DNA of 64,000 nt, taken from the NCBI RefSeq assembly GCF_932526225.1, contig NC_064043.1, forward strand, positions 7,803,501 through 7,867,500. The letters are read 5' to 3'. This document shows positions 44,027 through 55,622 of this stretch, in pieces. The notes beneath the pieces are model-generated. The model did not search any database. It was not told the origin of the DNA and saw only the letters and a list, made by a program, of their open reading frames with translations. Positions within the stretch are counted from its first letter, which is position 1, and each line of letters begins with the position of its first letter. The stretch comes from Nematostella vectensis (Eukaryota; Cnidaria; Anthozoa; Actiniaria; Edwardsiidae). The position numbers were made by a program, and so were the translations under genes.

Positions 44027-45241
44027 CTGCCGTTTCTTGACTTTTAGTCATATTGCATACAGTCATATTGTGACCTCCAAGTTCTTTTTATATGACCTTA
44101 TTCACAATATTTATCTCTTATTGATTGACTCATTTCGCCCTTGAGTTTCAGGCTAGTTAGGTGCAACTGTGCGTGGAATTGTTTAGTTACGTAGCATTTC
44201 AACAGGTGGAAGGCTTTTTCTTTTTATGGTTTCCTGTGGCAGTTAAAAGCGCGTAACGCGTGCTCGTACCACAGATGGCCCAGAGAGCACGAGAGAGCAT
44301 AGGTATTAACGTTTTCTTAAGGTGGCCCAGTATCTTCGTAATCGCAGAATCAGATTCGCACATTTTTGTTTTACGCTTTGATTTGTTATTCAGTACATCA
44401 GTATCGGTATGCCATGTGAATCCCTTTTATTTTACACTACGACATAGTAATTCGGCAGAATGATTCTTGGAGGAGCAGAAATCTCCTCGATGAAAGATTC
44501 AAAACGACTCTTCTTGGAATAGTTTTTTTGTAAACCCATTCCTCGAAAATCCCCAAATCGACTATTTCAAGATAGCCAGAATAACCCTTTTAAAGGAGTC
44601 CAGCGACTTCTTTACTGTGAGGGTCGAAACGACTCCTCGCGGAGTAATATTGTTAGAAGACTACCTGGGATTTTTAAGACGAAGGCGAGGGTGGTGATTC
44701 AAGCTGCTTTGATTGTTTGCCCACATCAGCAGCAACACAAAACATACAGAACTAGGCTCGCTAGTTCGACCAGGCAGCAATCTATGTGGTGGTCTTACAT
44801 GAAAGGAAATATATGTAACACATTTCAAGAGTGAACGGGGAGAATTGGATACATTGGGCAAAACGAACCAATCAGCCAAAAGCTCTTGAGGGTGCGGAAA
44901 ATCACGGTTGGTCTCTCGTCCCTGCGTATTTTCAAAATAATCAAATTTAAAAAAACACTACTGATTAAGCAACTTAGCGCGTGAGTACAACAAATTTCTT
45001 AATATAAGGAGAGAATAAAATTGTCCTTGTCCAAAGCACGGGGTGAGAATTACATGTGGTTTCGAAGAAAATTGAAATCTAGACTAAGGAAACCATCAGT
45101 TGTAAACAAAATCTAAATTATCCTTTAAAGCTAAACAAAACAAGGAGGCTGAGACAGTGTCTCTACGGAAGAGGGGGAGGAGAGAAAACTCCCCGCACCC
45201 TGAATTATTAGCGCAGCCTTGCTAGCTCACCACTAAACAAA

Positions 45242-45404
45242 CAGAGCCGTAGAAGGGGGTGGAGCACTGGGGGCATGTGCCCCCCAATATTATAAGGACA
45301 TGACCAGTAGGGGCGTGGTTGCCCCCCCCCCCCTGAATATTTTCTTTATGTTTCTGTATTGTGCCACCCCCTCCCCCCTATTTTACGGTTGCCCTACGTC
45401 TCTG
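45242..45404. mobile_element. MITE, CAGAGCCGTAG family, TSD ACAAA/ACAAG
   Basis: The left end CAGAGCCGTAG pairs with the right end CTACGTCTCTG with one mismatch. Five-base flanks agree at four positions. The interior has C/G runs. It lies between the symporter and sulfotransferase genes. The stretch 45405-46050 downstream is AT-rich with no gene seen. Confidence 0.65.
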
Positions 45405-46053
45405 ACAAGAAAAATGTTCGCGAAGCACACCGCACACGTACGGAAATATTGTTTGCATGATAACAACCAGCAACTATTATTACTAAATGCCTGCGCTGTT
45501 TATAAGAAGAAAAGTCGGGATTTTATATATACACTCTTTTTTTTTATAAGAACCTTTTTAATAAGAACGTCCAGCCTAAGATTTCACCAAATTTTAGGAA
45601 CATGCTAAGAACATGCCGAGGCTCAGATAGCAGAAAAACTTTTCCTTTTTAGTCCTGATGCGTTCTAAAATGCAGAATCAAATTTTACTCATAGTAACAA
45701 CCTTATTATTGCTAATGATCATTAGTGTGTAATCGTCTTCCTCGTAATTCATTGGGTATATTCTTATATACACTTAAATTTAAGAAATCGTTAAGAACAT
45801 ATTCAGCCTTAAAATTTTCCAAAAATAGGAACAGCCCAGCCTCAACTGAAAATCAAACGTTCTTATAAAGTATACGCACATTCCCCCATCCGTAGATCCT
45901 ATGCGGGGGGGATGCCATCCGTGGCCGAACCTGACATCACTCCCCTCCCCTCCCATCTTTTCCCCAGTGGATAGAATTAACCGGGGATATTATCTGTTTC
46001 TGACTTCCGGAGTTCAAGCCAACGTCCGTCATTGAAGCTTCCAATTGATCGCA

Positions 46054-46061
46054 TATATATA
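46054..46061 (+). promoter_or_regulatory. Candidate TATA box of the sulfotransferase gene
   Basis: TATATATA sits 34-41 bases upstream of the chosen ATG. If it is a true TATA box the leader would be only about ten bases, so it may instead lie in the 5' UTR. Confidence 0.3.
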
Positions 46062-46094
46062 CTAGTGACATTTGCTTTGCCGAGGCGTTTAAAG

Positions 46095-49000
46095 ATGTTC
46101 CAGAGACCTAGAAAGAAAACTATCACTTTACTTCTCTTGTTGATAGCTACTTTATGTCTGTTATTTTATACTTACGACGCTAACACAAACGACAGTGATT
46201 CGACAAGCAAGCCTCTTCATTTGGCTACCTTGACACGGCAGACACGGAATTCTCAAGGTAAGCAGATTTATAGATGTTTATAAAACACAAATAACAACTT
46301 GGATATTCCTTTCACATATTTTGGGTGCTTGTAAGAAATTTCCTTTTAGAGGACTAATTTTCAAGCCTTTCGGACTTGATAATAATTCTCCTGTAGCACG
46401 TAAACGGATACTCCGCCAGATCGTTTCTTCAGCAATAGCCGAACATGTTGTGTCTTACCGGCTCACAGATATTTACCGGCGGGTATTAAGAGTTTTTGCA
46501 GTTACAATAATGAGGTCATAGCGCTCAACTCGGATTTCTCTCTGCCTACGACGGGGAAGAACTTTCGCATTTTGCGATACTTTACCATTTGTCGTGCATT
46601 TTACACATTTCTAGCGTTTTTTGATCTCGGGCTCTTCTCGTACAGTATCCTCTATAAACGCTTATAATTTAAATAGCCATCTCTTGAAAAAAGGACACAA
46701 GCTTTTGTTTGAGTTTGAGGCGAACGTTAAGAGAGCACTACTAAAGAATTCTAAACCATAATTTTGTTGCTATAACGATAGCATAGCGCAAAATAATAGT
46801 ATAATAGCCAAATGACATTCTGAGTGCTTAGAGGGGTTCTCGCATCATCGAACTGCCGAAGGCAATGTACGGTACCGAGTGTCGCAGCACACATGTCGAG
46901 TGTTTCACGAACAATTGCCGAGTGCCGTTAGTACGAATGCCGAATGTCGTGCGAATGTACGCACGAAGGGTCGTGCGTATGAATGCCGAGTGTCATACGT
47001 ACGAGTGCCGTGTGTCCAGCGTACGAATGCCGAGTGCCGTGCGTAAAAGCGCCGTATGTCGTGCTACGAATGTCGAGTGCCGTGCGTATGAGTGTCCAGC
47101 GTACGAATACCGATTGCCGTGCGTAAGAGCGCCGTGTGTCGTGCGTAAGAGCGCCGTGTGTCGTGCGTAAGAGTGCCGATTGTCGTTCGCACGAGTGCTG
47201 AGTGTCGCGGGTACGAGTGCCGAATGTCGTGCGTACAAATGCCGAGTATCCCCCGTAAAAGTGTCGTGCGTACGAGTGCCGGGTGTCGCAGGTACGAGTG
47301 TCGAGTGTCGTCAGTAAAAATGCCGAATATCCCGCGTACAAGTGCCGAGTGTCGTGCGTACGAGTGCTGAGTATCGTTTGCACGAGTATCGAGTATCAAG
47401 GGTACGAGTGCCGAGTGTCGTGCGTACAAGTGCCGAGTGCCGTGCGTACGAGTGCCGAGTATCGTTCGCACGAGTGCCGAAAGTCGAGGGTACGAGTGCC
47501 GATTGTCGCAGGTACGAGTGCCGAGTGTCGTGCGTAGAAATGACGAGTGTCGTGCGTACAAGTGTCGATTGTCGCGGGTACGAGTGTCGAGGGTACGAGT
47601 GCCGATTGTGAGTGGCGAGTGTCGTGCGTACAAGTGTCGATTGTCGCGGGTACGAGTGTCGAGGGTACGAGTGCCGATTGTGAGTGGCGAGTGTCGTGCG
47701 TACAAGTGTCGATTGTCGCGGGTACTGGTGCCGAGTGTCGCGGGTACGAGTGCCGAGTGTCGCGCGTACGAATACCGAGTGTTACGCCTCGTGTCAAGAT
47801 ATTGGTGCTAAGTTTTCTTTGTGACAGGAAACATATTTAAGGCTAAGAACTTTCTCTACATTATTAATATTTATCGACACGTCCTCTATCTCATTTTGTT
47901 TCAGCTTGTTTTTGACCTACTCATTTTTTTTCAGAATCAAATCAAATGGAGTCTCCAAATCACCTAGTAAGTTGGTCTTACTTATACCCGACATTTATGG
48001 TTAGTTTATCGGTCACATAATCACGCAACGTACTTACGTCAAGTCGCTTAGGCCGCACTTGCGTGACGATGTTGTTCTGTTTTCCTTTTTAATATTTTAA
48101 CTAGGTGCCAAGTGTCGTGCGTAACAAATGCCGAATGTCGTGCGTAAGAATGCCGAGTGCCGTGCGTAAGAGTGCCGAATGCCGTGCGTAAGAATGCCGA
48201 GTGCAGTGCGTAGAAGTGCCGAGTGCCGTGCGTAAGAGTACCGAGTGCCGTGCGTACGAGTGCCGTACGCAAGCTGAAACCAAATGTACTCTTTTAATTT
48301 AAAAAAAATATAGGCTTTCTTATGCACAAGCAAATTATCTGCGTTTATTTTATTTTTACATCACACATGTCTGAGCAAAGGACTTTAATGTTTAGATCCC
48401 ATTTTTATTTCTCAGATCTCTTCGGAGGAGAGACTCGCCAATCTAAGAGCGGAGTGCCAAGGCCGTCAAGCATCATGGTCTAGACTATCGGTCGCTGAGA
48501 AACGGATCCTTGCCCGACAAGTCATCGTGGACGATGAACATAAGCTGTTGTTCTGTTTCATCCCCAAAGCAGGGTGCGCGAACTGGAAGCGCGTCTTTCG
48601 TGTGTTAGACGGCCGTGACAAAAATGTGAACCACATTGCCAAGTTTGACCACAAGGACTTTAAGTTTCTGGAAGACCTACCCCCGCGTGCAATTCAGCGA
48701 AGGCTAGACACATACTTTAAGTTCGTCTTTGTAAGGGAGCCTCTCAGCCGATTACTCTCGGCTTACAAAAACAAGCTACAAAATTCAACGGCCATACCAG
48801 GAAATGGTTTCGTGAAGCGATACGTCAACGAGATGACTAAGCATCGAAGAAAACACAACTCCGAGAAGTTGTCAATAACTCTCTCCGATTTTTTCTTGCA
48901 TATATCAAAAACAAAGGCAGCGAAGTTAAATGACCATTGGATGCCATTCAAAGACTTGTGCCAGCCATGCGCCATGAATTACGATTTCGTAGGTTCGCTA

Positions 49001-49231
49001 GAGAACATAGAGCAAGACTCACAAAAAGTGTTTAGACTCTTGAATATTCAGGACAAGGTTGTGTATCCGACAAGACAACATTACTATGATGATCCAGAGA
49101 CTGGGAATAGATTAAATGATAAATTACTGAGCACCGTACCTCGAAAACTTGTGCAAAAAGCGCTTAGGAAGTTTGAGCGCGATTACGTGCTCTTTTCGTA
49201 CCCCTATCCTGGTCTAAGGCGACGCTCCTAA
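46095..49231 (+). CDS. Carbohydrate sulfotransferase, Golgi type II membrane protein (336 aa, complete)
   Basis: Three exons: 46095-46257, 47935-47966 (only 32 nt) and 48416-49231 (TAA); phases 1 and 0 agree. The start MFQRPRKKTITLLLLLIATL gives a short basic cytosolic tail and one signal anchor, typical of Golgi sulfotransferases; an in-frame ATG at 46032 is less likely. A short stem follows. The catalytic domain of the Sulfotransfer_2 family (CHST8-14 type) has the 5'-phosphosulfate loop IPKAGCANWKRVF at 114-126 and the 3'-phosphate loop VREPLSRLLSAYKNK at 171-185. It also has HWMPFKDLCQPCAMNYDFVG and an HYY..DP stretch near the end. It should transfer sulfate from PAPS to a glycan such as chondroitin, dermatan or a terminal GalNAc/glucuronate; the exact acceptor cannot be read from sequence. 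Confidence 0.93.
46866..47785. repeat. 22-bp CpG-dense satellite, ~40 copies (sulfotransferase intron 1)
   Basis: Degenerate units of GTGCCGAGTGTCGTGCGTAC plus GA fill about 920 bp. Near 47549-47720 a higher-order unit of about 70 bp (three or so sub-units ending GCCGATTGTGAGTGGC) is repeated two to three times. Each unit has three to four CpGs. It produces false open frames up to 213 codons on both strands. Confidence 0.95.
48109..48265. repeat. Second block of the same 22-bp satellite, ~7 copies (sulfotransferase intron 2)
   Basis: Units read GTGCCGAATGTCGTGCGTAA and GAGTGCCGTGCGTAAGA, clearly the same family as the block in intron 1. The two blocks lie on either side of the 32-nt exon 2. 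Confidence 0.93.
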
Positions 49232-49250
49232 CATAAATTTAAAGTTTTGA

Positions 49251-49256
49251 AATAAA
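49251..49256 (+). terminator. Poly(A) signal of the sulfotransferase gene
   Basis: AATAAA lies 20 bases after the stop codon, giving a very short 3' UTR. Confidence 0.65.
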
Positions 49257-52200
49257 GTTGGAGTTATGCTTTTCGCATTCAAGAGTTGATAAGTATCAAT
49301 CAAGTAAAGTACATTACAGTTTTTTTTATTCACCCAAACTTAGCACGCACGTCAATCTCTGAGTAGCTGGACTGCTTGTAGGTTCTCTAGATGTTTAAAA
49401 GTATAGTTTACTGGTTTATTGCTAAATTGTTTTCCTTACCACTGCCACTGGCGACACTGACTATCCTGAGTTTTAAAATAATTTCAAGTAAATGATAGAT
49501 ACCACAGTTCTCTTATTCAGGGCTCGCGCTAATGTTAGTGGGTATGAATGTAGACTGGCTCGGTCGCATTTAACTTGTCCAAGGTGTCATTTTGATTGTG
49601 GGGGTTCTATCTTTCATCTCTGGTATGTCAACAGCACTGGCGTTGGTTTAACCTTTCTAAACCGCCTTCGCCGGTCTTTGAGCGTACCTCACGGAGGCAC
49701 AAACAGCAAAAAGTTTCACCTCGATAGAACGTGACTTTTAAGGTCGCATTAGTATAATAACGTGTAAAGTGGTTGTTATTATGGATTAGCTGTGTGCACA
49801 CATGTGCAAAAGTTATCCGAGCACGAGTTATTTTGGCGCGTTAGTGATAGCATAGCAAGACAAATTGTAATGCCCCGTTCTTGTCATAAAATTTCTGCTA
49901 CTGTCTGTTTTTATATTTACAAAGATAGCGCTAAAAATTCACTTGATATAGATGCAGACTCTTGGTAAACAAATGGTACAAAAAAGGTTACGAATAAAAC
50001 TGTGAGACATGGCATTTTTGAGCTCGCAAAAATAGGTTGCGTTTGAGATGAAAGTTTGATTTAACGACGTATAACGTACTTCTAGCCAATACTTCAAGTA
50101 ATATATGGGCTTTCTCTAAGTAAGTTCAATCTTTTTAAAATTGTCTAAATGATTATCTTTTGTCATCAACTCTAACTTTATTGAGATGACTTAACACCAT
50201 GACCGACTCTCCTTTGCTAATTGAAATAGATCTGCAGGTGCTATGATTAAAATGTTCTCTTATCAATAAAAAGGGGGAATACCAGTACAAAAAACCTATT
50301 ATTTTAGGATTCCTTCTTCTGCTTACTATAAAGTCATTCTGGTTACCTTGTTTGTAAATGAATTATAACAAAATTGAACAGACGGCACCTGGGTTGACAA
50401 TTCTACGGATGCCTCGCTTTTACGAACATCCCATAGTTGTCAGAATATTGTTTCAAAATGTCAAAAACTCGTCACAATTGTAGACGGAAGAACTGTGACA
50501 CATCCTACACTACCTGCCAGACTGTTTGCTCAAAGTCATGTTTCATGCGAGGAAAGCACCCTCTATCGCTTTACCTGTCAGATTCTATGCTCGCTTGCTA
50601 TTCTTCAGTCAAATCACAAAAGATAAATAAGCAAACAACACAGCGCAAATATGTCAGAACCTAGACAAAATTTACTTTTTTAGAATCGAGTTGTCAGACT
50701 TGCAGTGTTTTCAAGGGAAACAATCTAGATGTGTTTTTGTGTAAGAGCATTATAGACAATTATTGATTAGTACATCCATCACCAACTATTTTGGGCCGGT
50801 TTGGTTCAATCGGTTGTGTAAAGTACCTGTATACAAATTTCATAAATTTCTATTTTTTTCCTGCTATGTTATTCTTATTCCAATTCTTTTAACTTCACTA
50901 GATGTTTACTTAAGATAAAATGATAGGCAATGTCTACAAATGTCAATTGACGTTTTCCAGACAATGGCTGACATCATAAGTGAAGACCCTCTGTTTTGAA
51001 ATCTATTTTCAGATCTCAATCTTTCATTTTTCAAATGTCAACGTCCCCTATTATCGTAATTCGTGGCAGATTTAATCGCAAAGAGATAGTCTGCAATCTC
51101 TTTGTAAGCTGCATCTTATTAATTTCAATTTTACGAACTTTTTAACTCGTCTAGCAAGGCTGAGATGTTAACCTAACAAGTTTGTTTCACTTTGAGCACG
51201 GGGGAATAGGGCAAGTTCAGCGAAACGTTACCTATGGAAGTTCTCGCTACGCAAAGATTCAAACTTTTAACTATACCCCTGTCGTAAGACGGTGTTGTTA
51301 TGGAAATGATTTATAAACTGAAGGCAAAACTCCTTCGCCTGGCATTTGAACAATAGAGAGACAATAAAAGAAATGTCCTACCAATCATCCTTGTTAGCGC
51401 CTGGCACTTTGACCAATAGAGAGACAATAAAAGAAATGTCCTACCAATCAGCCTTGTTAGCGCCTGAACACCTAGTAAGGCAACGCTTATCTCTAAGTCC
51501 AACCTAGAATAATTTTTACACGTTCCCTAGGTCACAAAATGTGAACGAGATTTTTAAAATATAACAAAGCTCTTTTTTTTCTGTTGAGTCTTTTGCTTAG
51601 AAATAAAATTTTACCTTCCGGAACTACATCAGTTTACGTGTCGCTTGTTTTAACTTTGTTATTTATTTATTTTTTTATTTTTTTTTATCGATCTAGTTTT
51701 CATTGAGAGAGTATTTTTTTCTTTTTTTTTTTTTTTTTGGTTATGAATGATGCATGCGCAAAGTCTGAAGAGAAAATTAATGGTGTCTTGACAAATTGTG
51801 GAATAGCTTGATAACTGTCATTATGATTGATAAATGACGTCTAATCTTGATATACATCGAAAATATAGTCATAGAATCTCTAACTCATTTAATAATTCTT
51901 TGCATCCCTCTTCTCACAGCTTTACATCTTATTAGGGCCTTGGGAAATCACATTATTTATTTTTTTTTCAAAAGACTGCAAGCTCAAGCGTTTCTCTAAA
52001 AGTTATCCTCAAGAACAGCCACTCCTCTGTTCAGGCTTATTTTGATGGTCTACTGGATCTATATGAGGAAACTCCAAAATAATCTTCCCCGATTAAAATC
52101 CGTTTCTATATTAACGATTTTTAATCAAATTATCGAATATTGTAATGGATGCTTTGTGCGACTCGGTATTGTGCTGGAGCGTAAAAATGGCACGCATCAA

Positions 52201-55200
52201 GAACAATACTATGCAGTTTATATTTTGCGCACAAAAAAAAGGCTGTTTTTAAACGTGACGGTATGTCAAATGTAACGTGTGTGGACGCATTGCGCCTTCC
52301 TTTCAGCCATTACACACACTTGAGGGGATTATAGGAGGAGGGGAAGAAGATGTATTAGATAAGCACTTATCCGTGCGATAGCTTCTTAGCTAAGGCCAAG
52401 AGAAAAATGTATTTGGTTGCGTATTCGAACAAAAATATTTTTCGAGTTCGATCTGTATTTTCATTCAGAAAGACTTTATTTATAGATTAATTTTTTTTTT
52501 ATTTAATATGGTAAGATTTTATCGATCGACACTCTAATTTCCTTCGGTTTTAAGTAAATAAATAGATAAATAAATATCGCACAAAAGAACCAATTTACCA
52601 GGTTGCTGCTTTTAGCCTCTCAATACCTAGCTGAATACATACTTTGTCACCAAAATATTACATACTTTCGCACCAAATATGATTAAACGTAACATTTTTT
52701 TAATAATACACAACCCATATATAAAGCAAAAAGCACCATAAAGTGTTTCCATAGTAATTTAAAATACAAAAGACTCAGTTTAAGTCTTAAAGTGGGGAGT
52801 TTAAAAGTCGAGGTTGGGTCAGACAATTTCGAGGCGTGCGTCGATTCCAGTGAGAATTATTTATTCAGGCGTCGAGGCAAAGTGTTAAAGTTATTCCCAC
52901 TCGCTTTCGGGACAAACTTCTGGAAGCTAATTACACCCATATGCAAATTCGACTCACACTCAGAGTCTGAATTGAGTTAGAGTAAGTAGCTTTAGAGCGC
53001 AAAGAGTGGGCTACTTCGAGTGGTCCTCTAGAGCGCTAAGAGGGAAACCTAATTTGGGCTTTCGCGAAAGAATTTCACAAATAACACACATCGTAAAGAC
53101 TTAAAATTACTTAATCCCAATCGAGGAACGACCTTGTCTGAATAATTAATCCGTAAATTGGTCTGGACGGGAGTCCTTTTTAGGGGAAAATGGCCTTTGC
53201 CAACCTAGTCAATGTTTTGGTTCTCGATTTATCGCTAGAATAATGAATATTGGGGGTTTAGTCGTGACTCGAAAAGCCCTACTAAATGCGTGCGATTCTT
53301 TCACCCGAAATCTCGTTTTTGTTGTAAAACTGTTTTTGATCACTTATCTATCAGGACACAAATTACTATTGTGTTTTATTGGATGATGGACTAAACATTC
53401 CCTCCCCCCTCATCAAGTGATAATACCGTTGTCAATTTTAGCACACTTAGAACTGCCGCAGGCTAGTCGAGCGTGCAATCAACTTATTCTCATGCAAATC
53501 GTATCAAATTGTTCTCCTCTGTGATAGGAAGACACGTGGAACTCGCGATCAAATAGAAAATACAAGACTGGAATGATAGAGTAGTGATTGCCATCGTTCT
53601 AGATGTGTTTCCGGTAGAAAGAGGCTGTTGGGGAAGCATTTCAAATACTTAACTTCAGTCCATTAGGAAAGAGTCAGCACCACTCTGTCATAATCCATGA
53701 GTGCTTTGCGTTCGCATGATAATTTCGGTCTTGAGGATCAGAACAACAACACAGAACAACATTTAGAAGCTATACAGGTTTCGCGCTCCCTACGGACTTT
53801 GGATTGTTTTCATGTGCGAATCTAAGAGCTGGAAGTCGAAAGTAAATATCAGCAGGGTCGTCCGGGAGAGGATTAAATCAGTTGGCACGCAGGATTGAGT
53901 GAAAGGTTCAAACGCTTCAAGGTTTTTCCGTTGGCGCTTACAAGGCGAACAATAATAACACAACTCGCGCCATGTTTAACTCCGTGGTTTTCTACGTTCT
54001 TTCAGGGAGATCTTGTTGTGCCTATAGCTGTTGCTATCAAGATATCTGAGTCGTGGCGGTTACGGATTTTTTTAGACGAACTTGACACAAGTTTGACCGA
54101 GTTTCTTAAGTGGTTTTCAGTTTTACACTGTCGTGCGCGTCTCACACGAAAGAACAAAACAACCCGAGTTCACACCAAGCTGTTAGAATCACAGAACAAT
54201 CACCGAACAATCACTTTACGAGAAGCGAGCGAAATAAGTAAGGTAAGTTACGTGTGTTTAAGAAGCTCTCGAGACAGTTCCTTCGCTCGCTTTCTAAATG
54301 AAGCGTTAAGTCATAAATCGGTAATTTCTTATCCGTGTTATTTTGGTTAAAAAACCCTGTTTGTGGGCATTTGTTGTCAGCGATTTCGTCCTATTTCGCG
54401 CCTTCTTGTTTGCGTTAGAAATTTGGACTGTAATTCCGTAATCTTTGAACAAACACAGCAATCACTAGTGATATCATACGGCATTTAGGGATAGGGGCAT
54501 CTGGTCTGGGCTTACTTTCAGAATTAATCTCTTAAGAGAGAAATTTGTATATCTAGCTGCCTCTGTTGCTTAGGGCCTCAAACACTGCAAACATTGCCAC
54601 GGCCTTGTCAATGTACGAAATCATCTCAGACCGTAGTTTCGATCTTACACTTATCTTGCTAAACGCATCTGTTGACGTATTTGTCCAAATTGTTTGACAT
54701 GAGCTGAAGTTGAGCGGTCGGACTGACAGCTCAAATCTGCCTATACACGTGTATAGATTAGCTTACCAAAGAAGGGGCGTTTGAAGGAAAAACCTTTCAT
54801 TGTAAACTTCTAATTATTTTTAAAATAGAATATTCAATTATAGTATCAGGGGAGAACGGCATCTTGTGTTAGGTTATTATTCCCGGCCTAATAATCAACG
54901 ACCTATATTGTTCCTAGTAAGAACCAGAACTGCGATTATGGCGTGAGGCTAGTAGATCGCTGAATACATTCGAGAAATAGGTAGTAATTTAGTTTCAAAT
55001 TTAACCATGGTTATTTACGGTGACAGGATTACAAGCGTGCAACAGATTTAAGTAAAGAAAGTGAGGATCGCACGGTTTATAGTGGAGACATAATATCTAC
55101 TCAGCGAAAATATGCTAATGACTGTGAACATTTAGGGGCTGAACCTGAAGCCTAGCTTGACATGTAAACAGGATATAAGGCGGGATGTGGTTAATAGTTA

Positions 55201-55604
55201 AAGTAAACACTCTACATGCACCCTGTAGAGAGTTTTAGAAACACATTATCGCAGTCAGAGGCCGAGAATTCGCGAGAGCCCTTCGACTCTCGGTCAAAAC
55301 TGCCACAGAAACATCTGCTTAATTCAAAGCGAAGAGCTCTGGCGATAGCGAAGATCTTATTGGCTTGCTCCCCGGAGCATTGTTCCATGGTACAAAAGAG
55401 CCATAATCTGAGCGGAATGCTAATTGTTTTACAGCATAATATCACACGAGATGGTGCCAGCTAATAACGGCTTAAATGGCTAAGTAAATGATGGATAAAT
55501 ATGTATAAAGCACACATCCCCGACGGCGCGCGCTGCACTCTTCCATCGTGCTGAGTTCGACTGGTTTTCGTTTATACAGGGGACTGTCTAGTAGAGTTTC
55601 ATCC
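49257..55604. other. Intergenic stretch without a recognisable gene
   Basis: No family motif was found in any frame. Features seen are a 62-63 bp tandem duplication (51336-51460), poly-T runs near 51660-51740, and a 151-codon frame at 53895-54350 containing a good donor (AAG|GTAAGTT at about 54243). That frame may belong to a 5' UTR exon or non-coding transcript. The right part should hold the THSD1-like promoter. Confidence 0.4.
51336..51460. repeat. 62-63 bp tandem duplication
   Basis: Two copies start CGCCTGGCA and share CAATAGAGAGACAATAAAAG and AATGTCCTACCAATCA. They differ at about four positions. A third start (CGCCTGAAC) follows. Confidence 0.9.
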
Positions 55605-55622
55605 ATGACGGCGGTACAATGA
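55605..55622 (+). promoter_or_regulatory. Short uORF overlapping the THSD1-like start codon
   Basis: ATGACGGCGGTACAATGA encodes MTAVQ-stop. Its TGA overlaps the main ATG as ATGA. The uORF ATG has a weak context, the main ATG has A at -3. Such an overlap would tune translation by leaky scanning or reinitiation, if the mRNA begins upstream of it. Confidence 0.45.

Noticed and set aside
46032-46094. Upstream in-frame ATG of the sulfotransferase
   Set aside because: It would add 21 residues including a second hydrophobic piece before the usual short basic tail; the ATG at 46095 has a better context and fits the type II layout.
46865-48333. Many frames up to 213 codons rich in TRHSYARHSA or YECRVSCVRVPS
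   Set aside because: They are readings of the 22-bp satellite on either strand.
50437-50664. Cysteine-containing 75-codon frame
   Set aside because: I considered a secreted cysteine-rich peptide, but it has no signal peptide and no recognisable cysteine framework.
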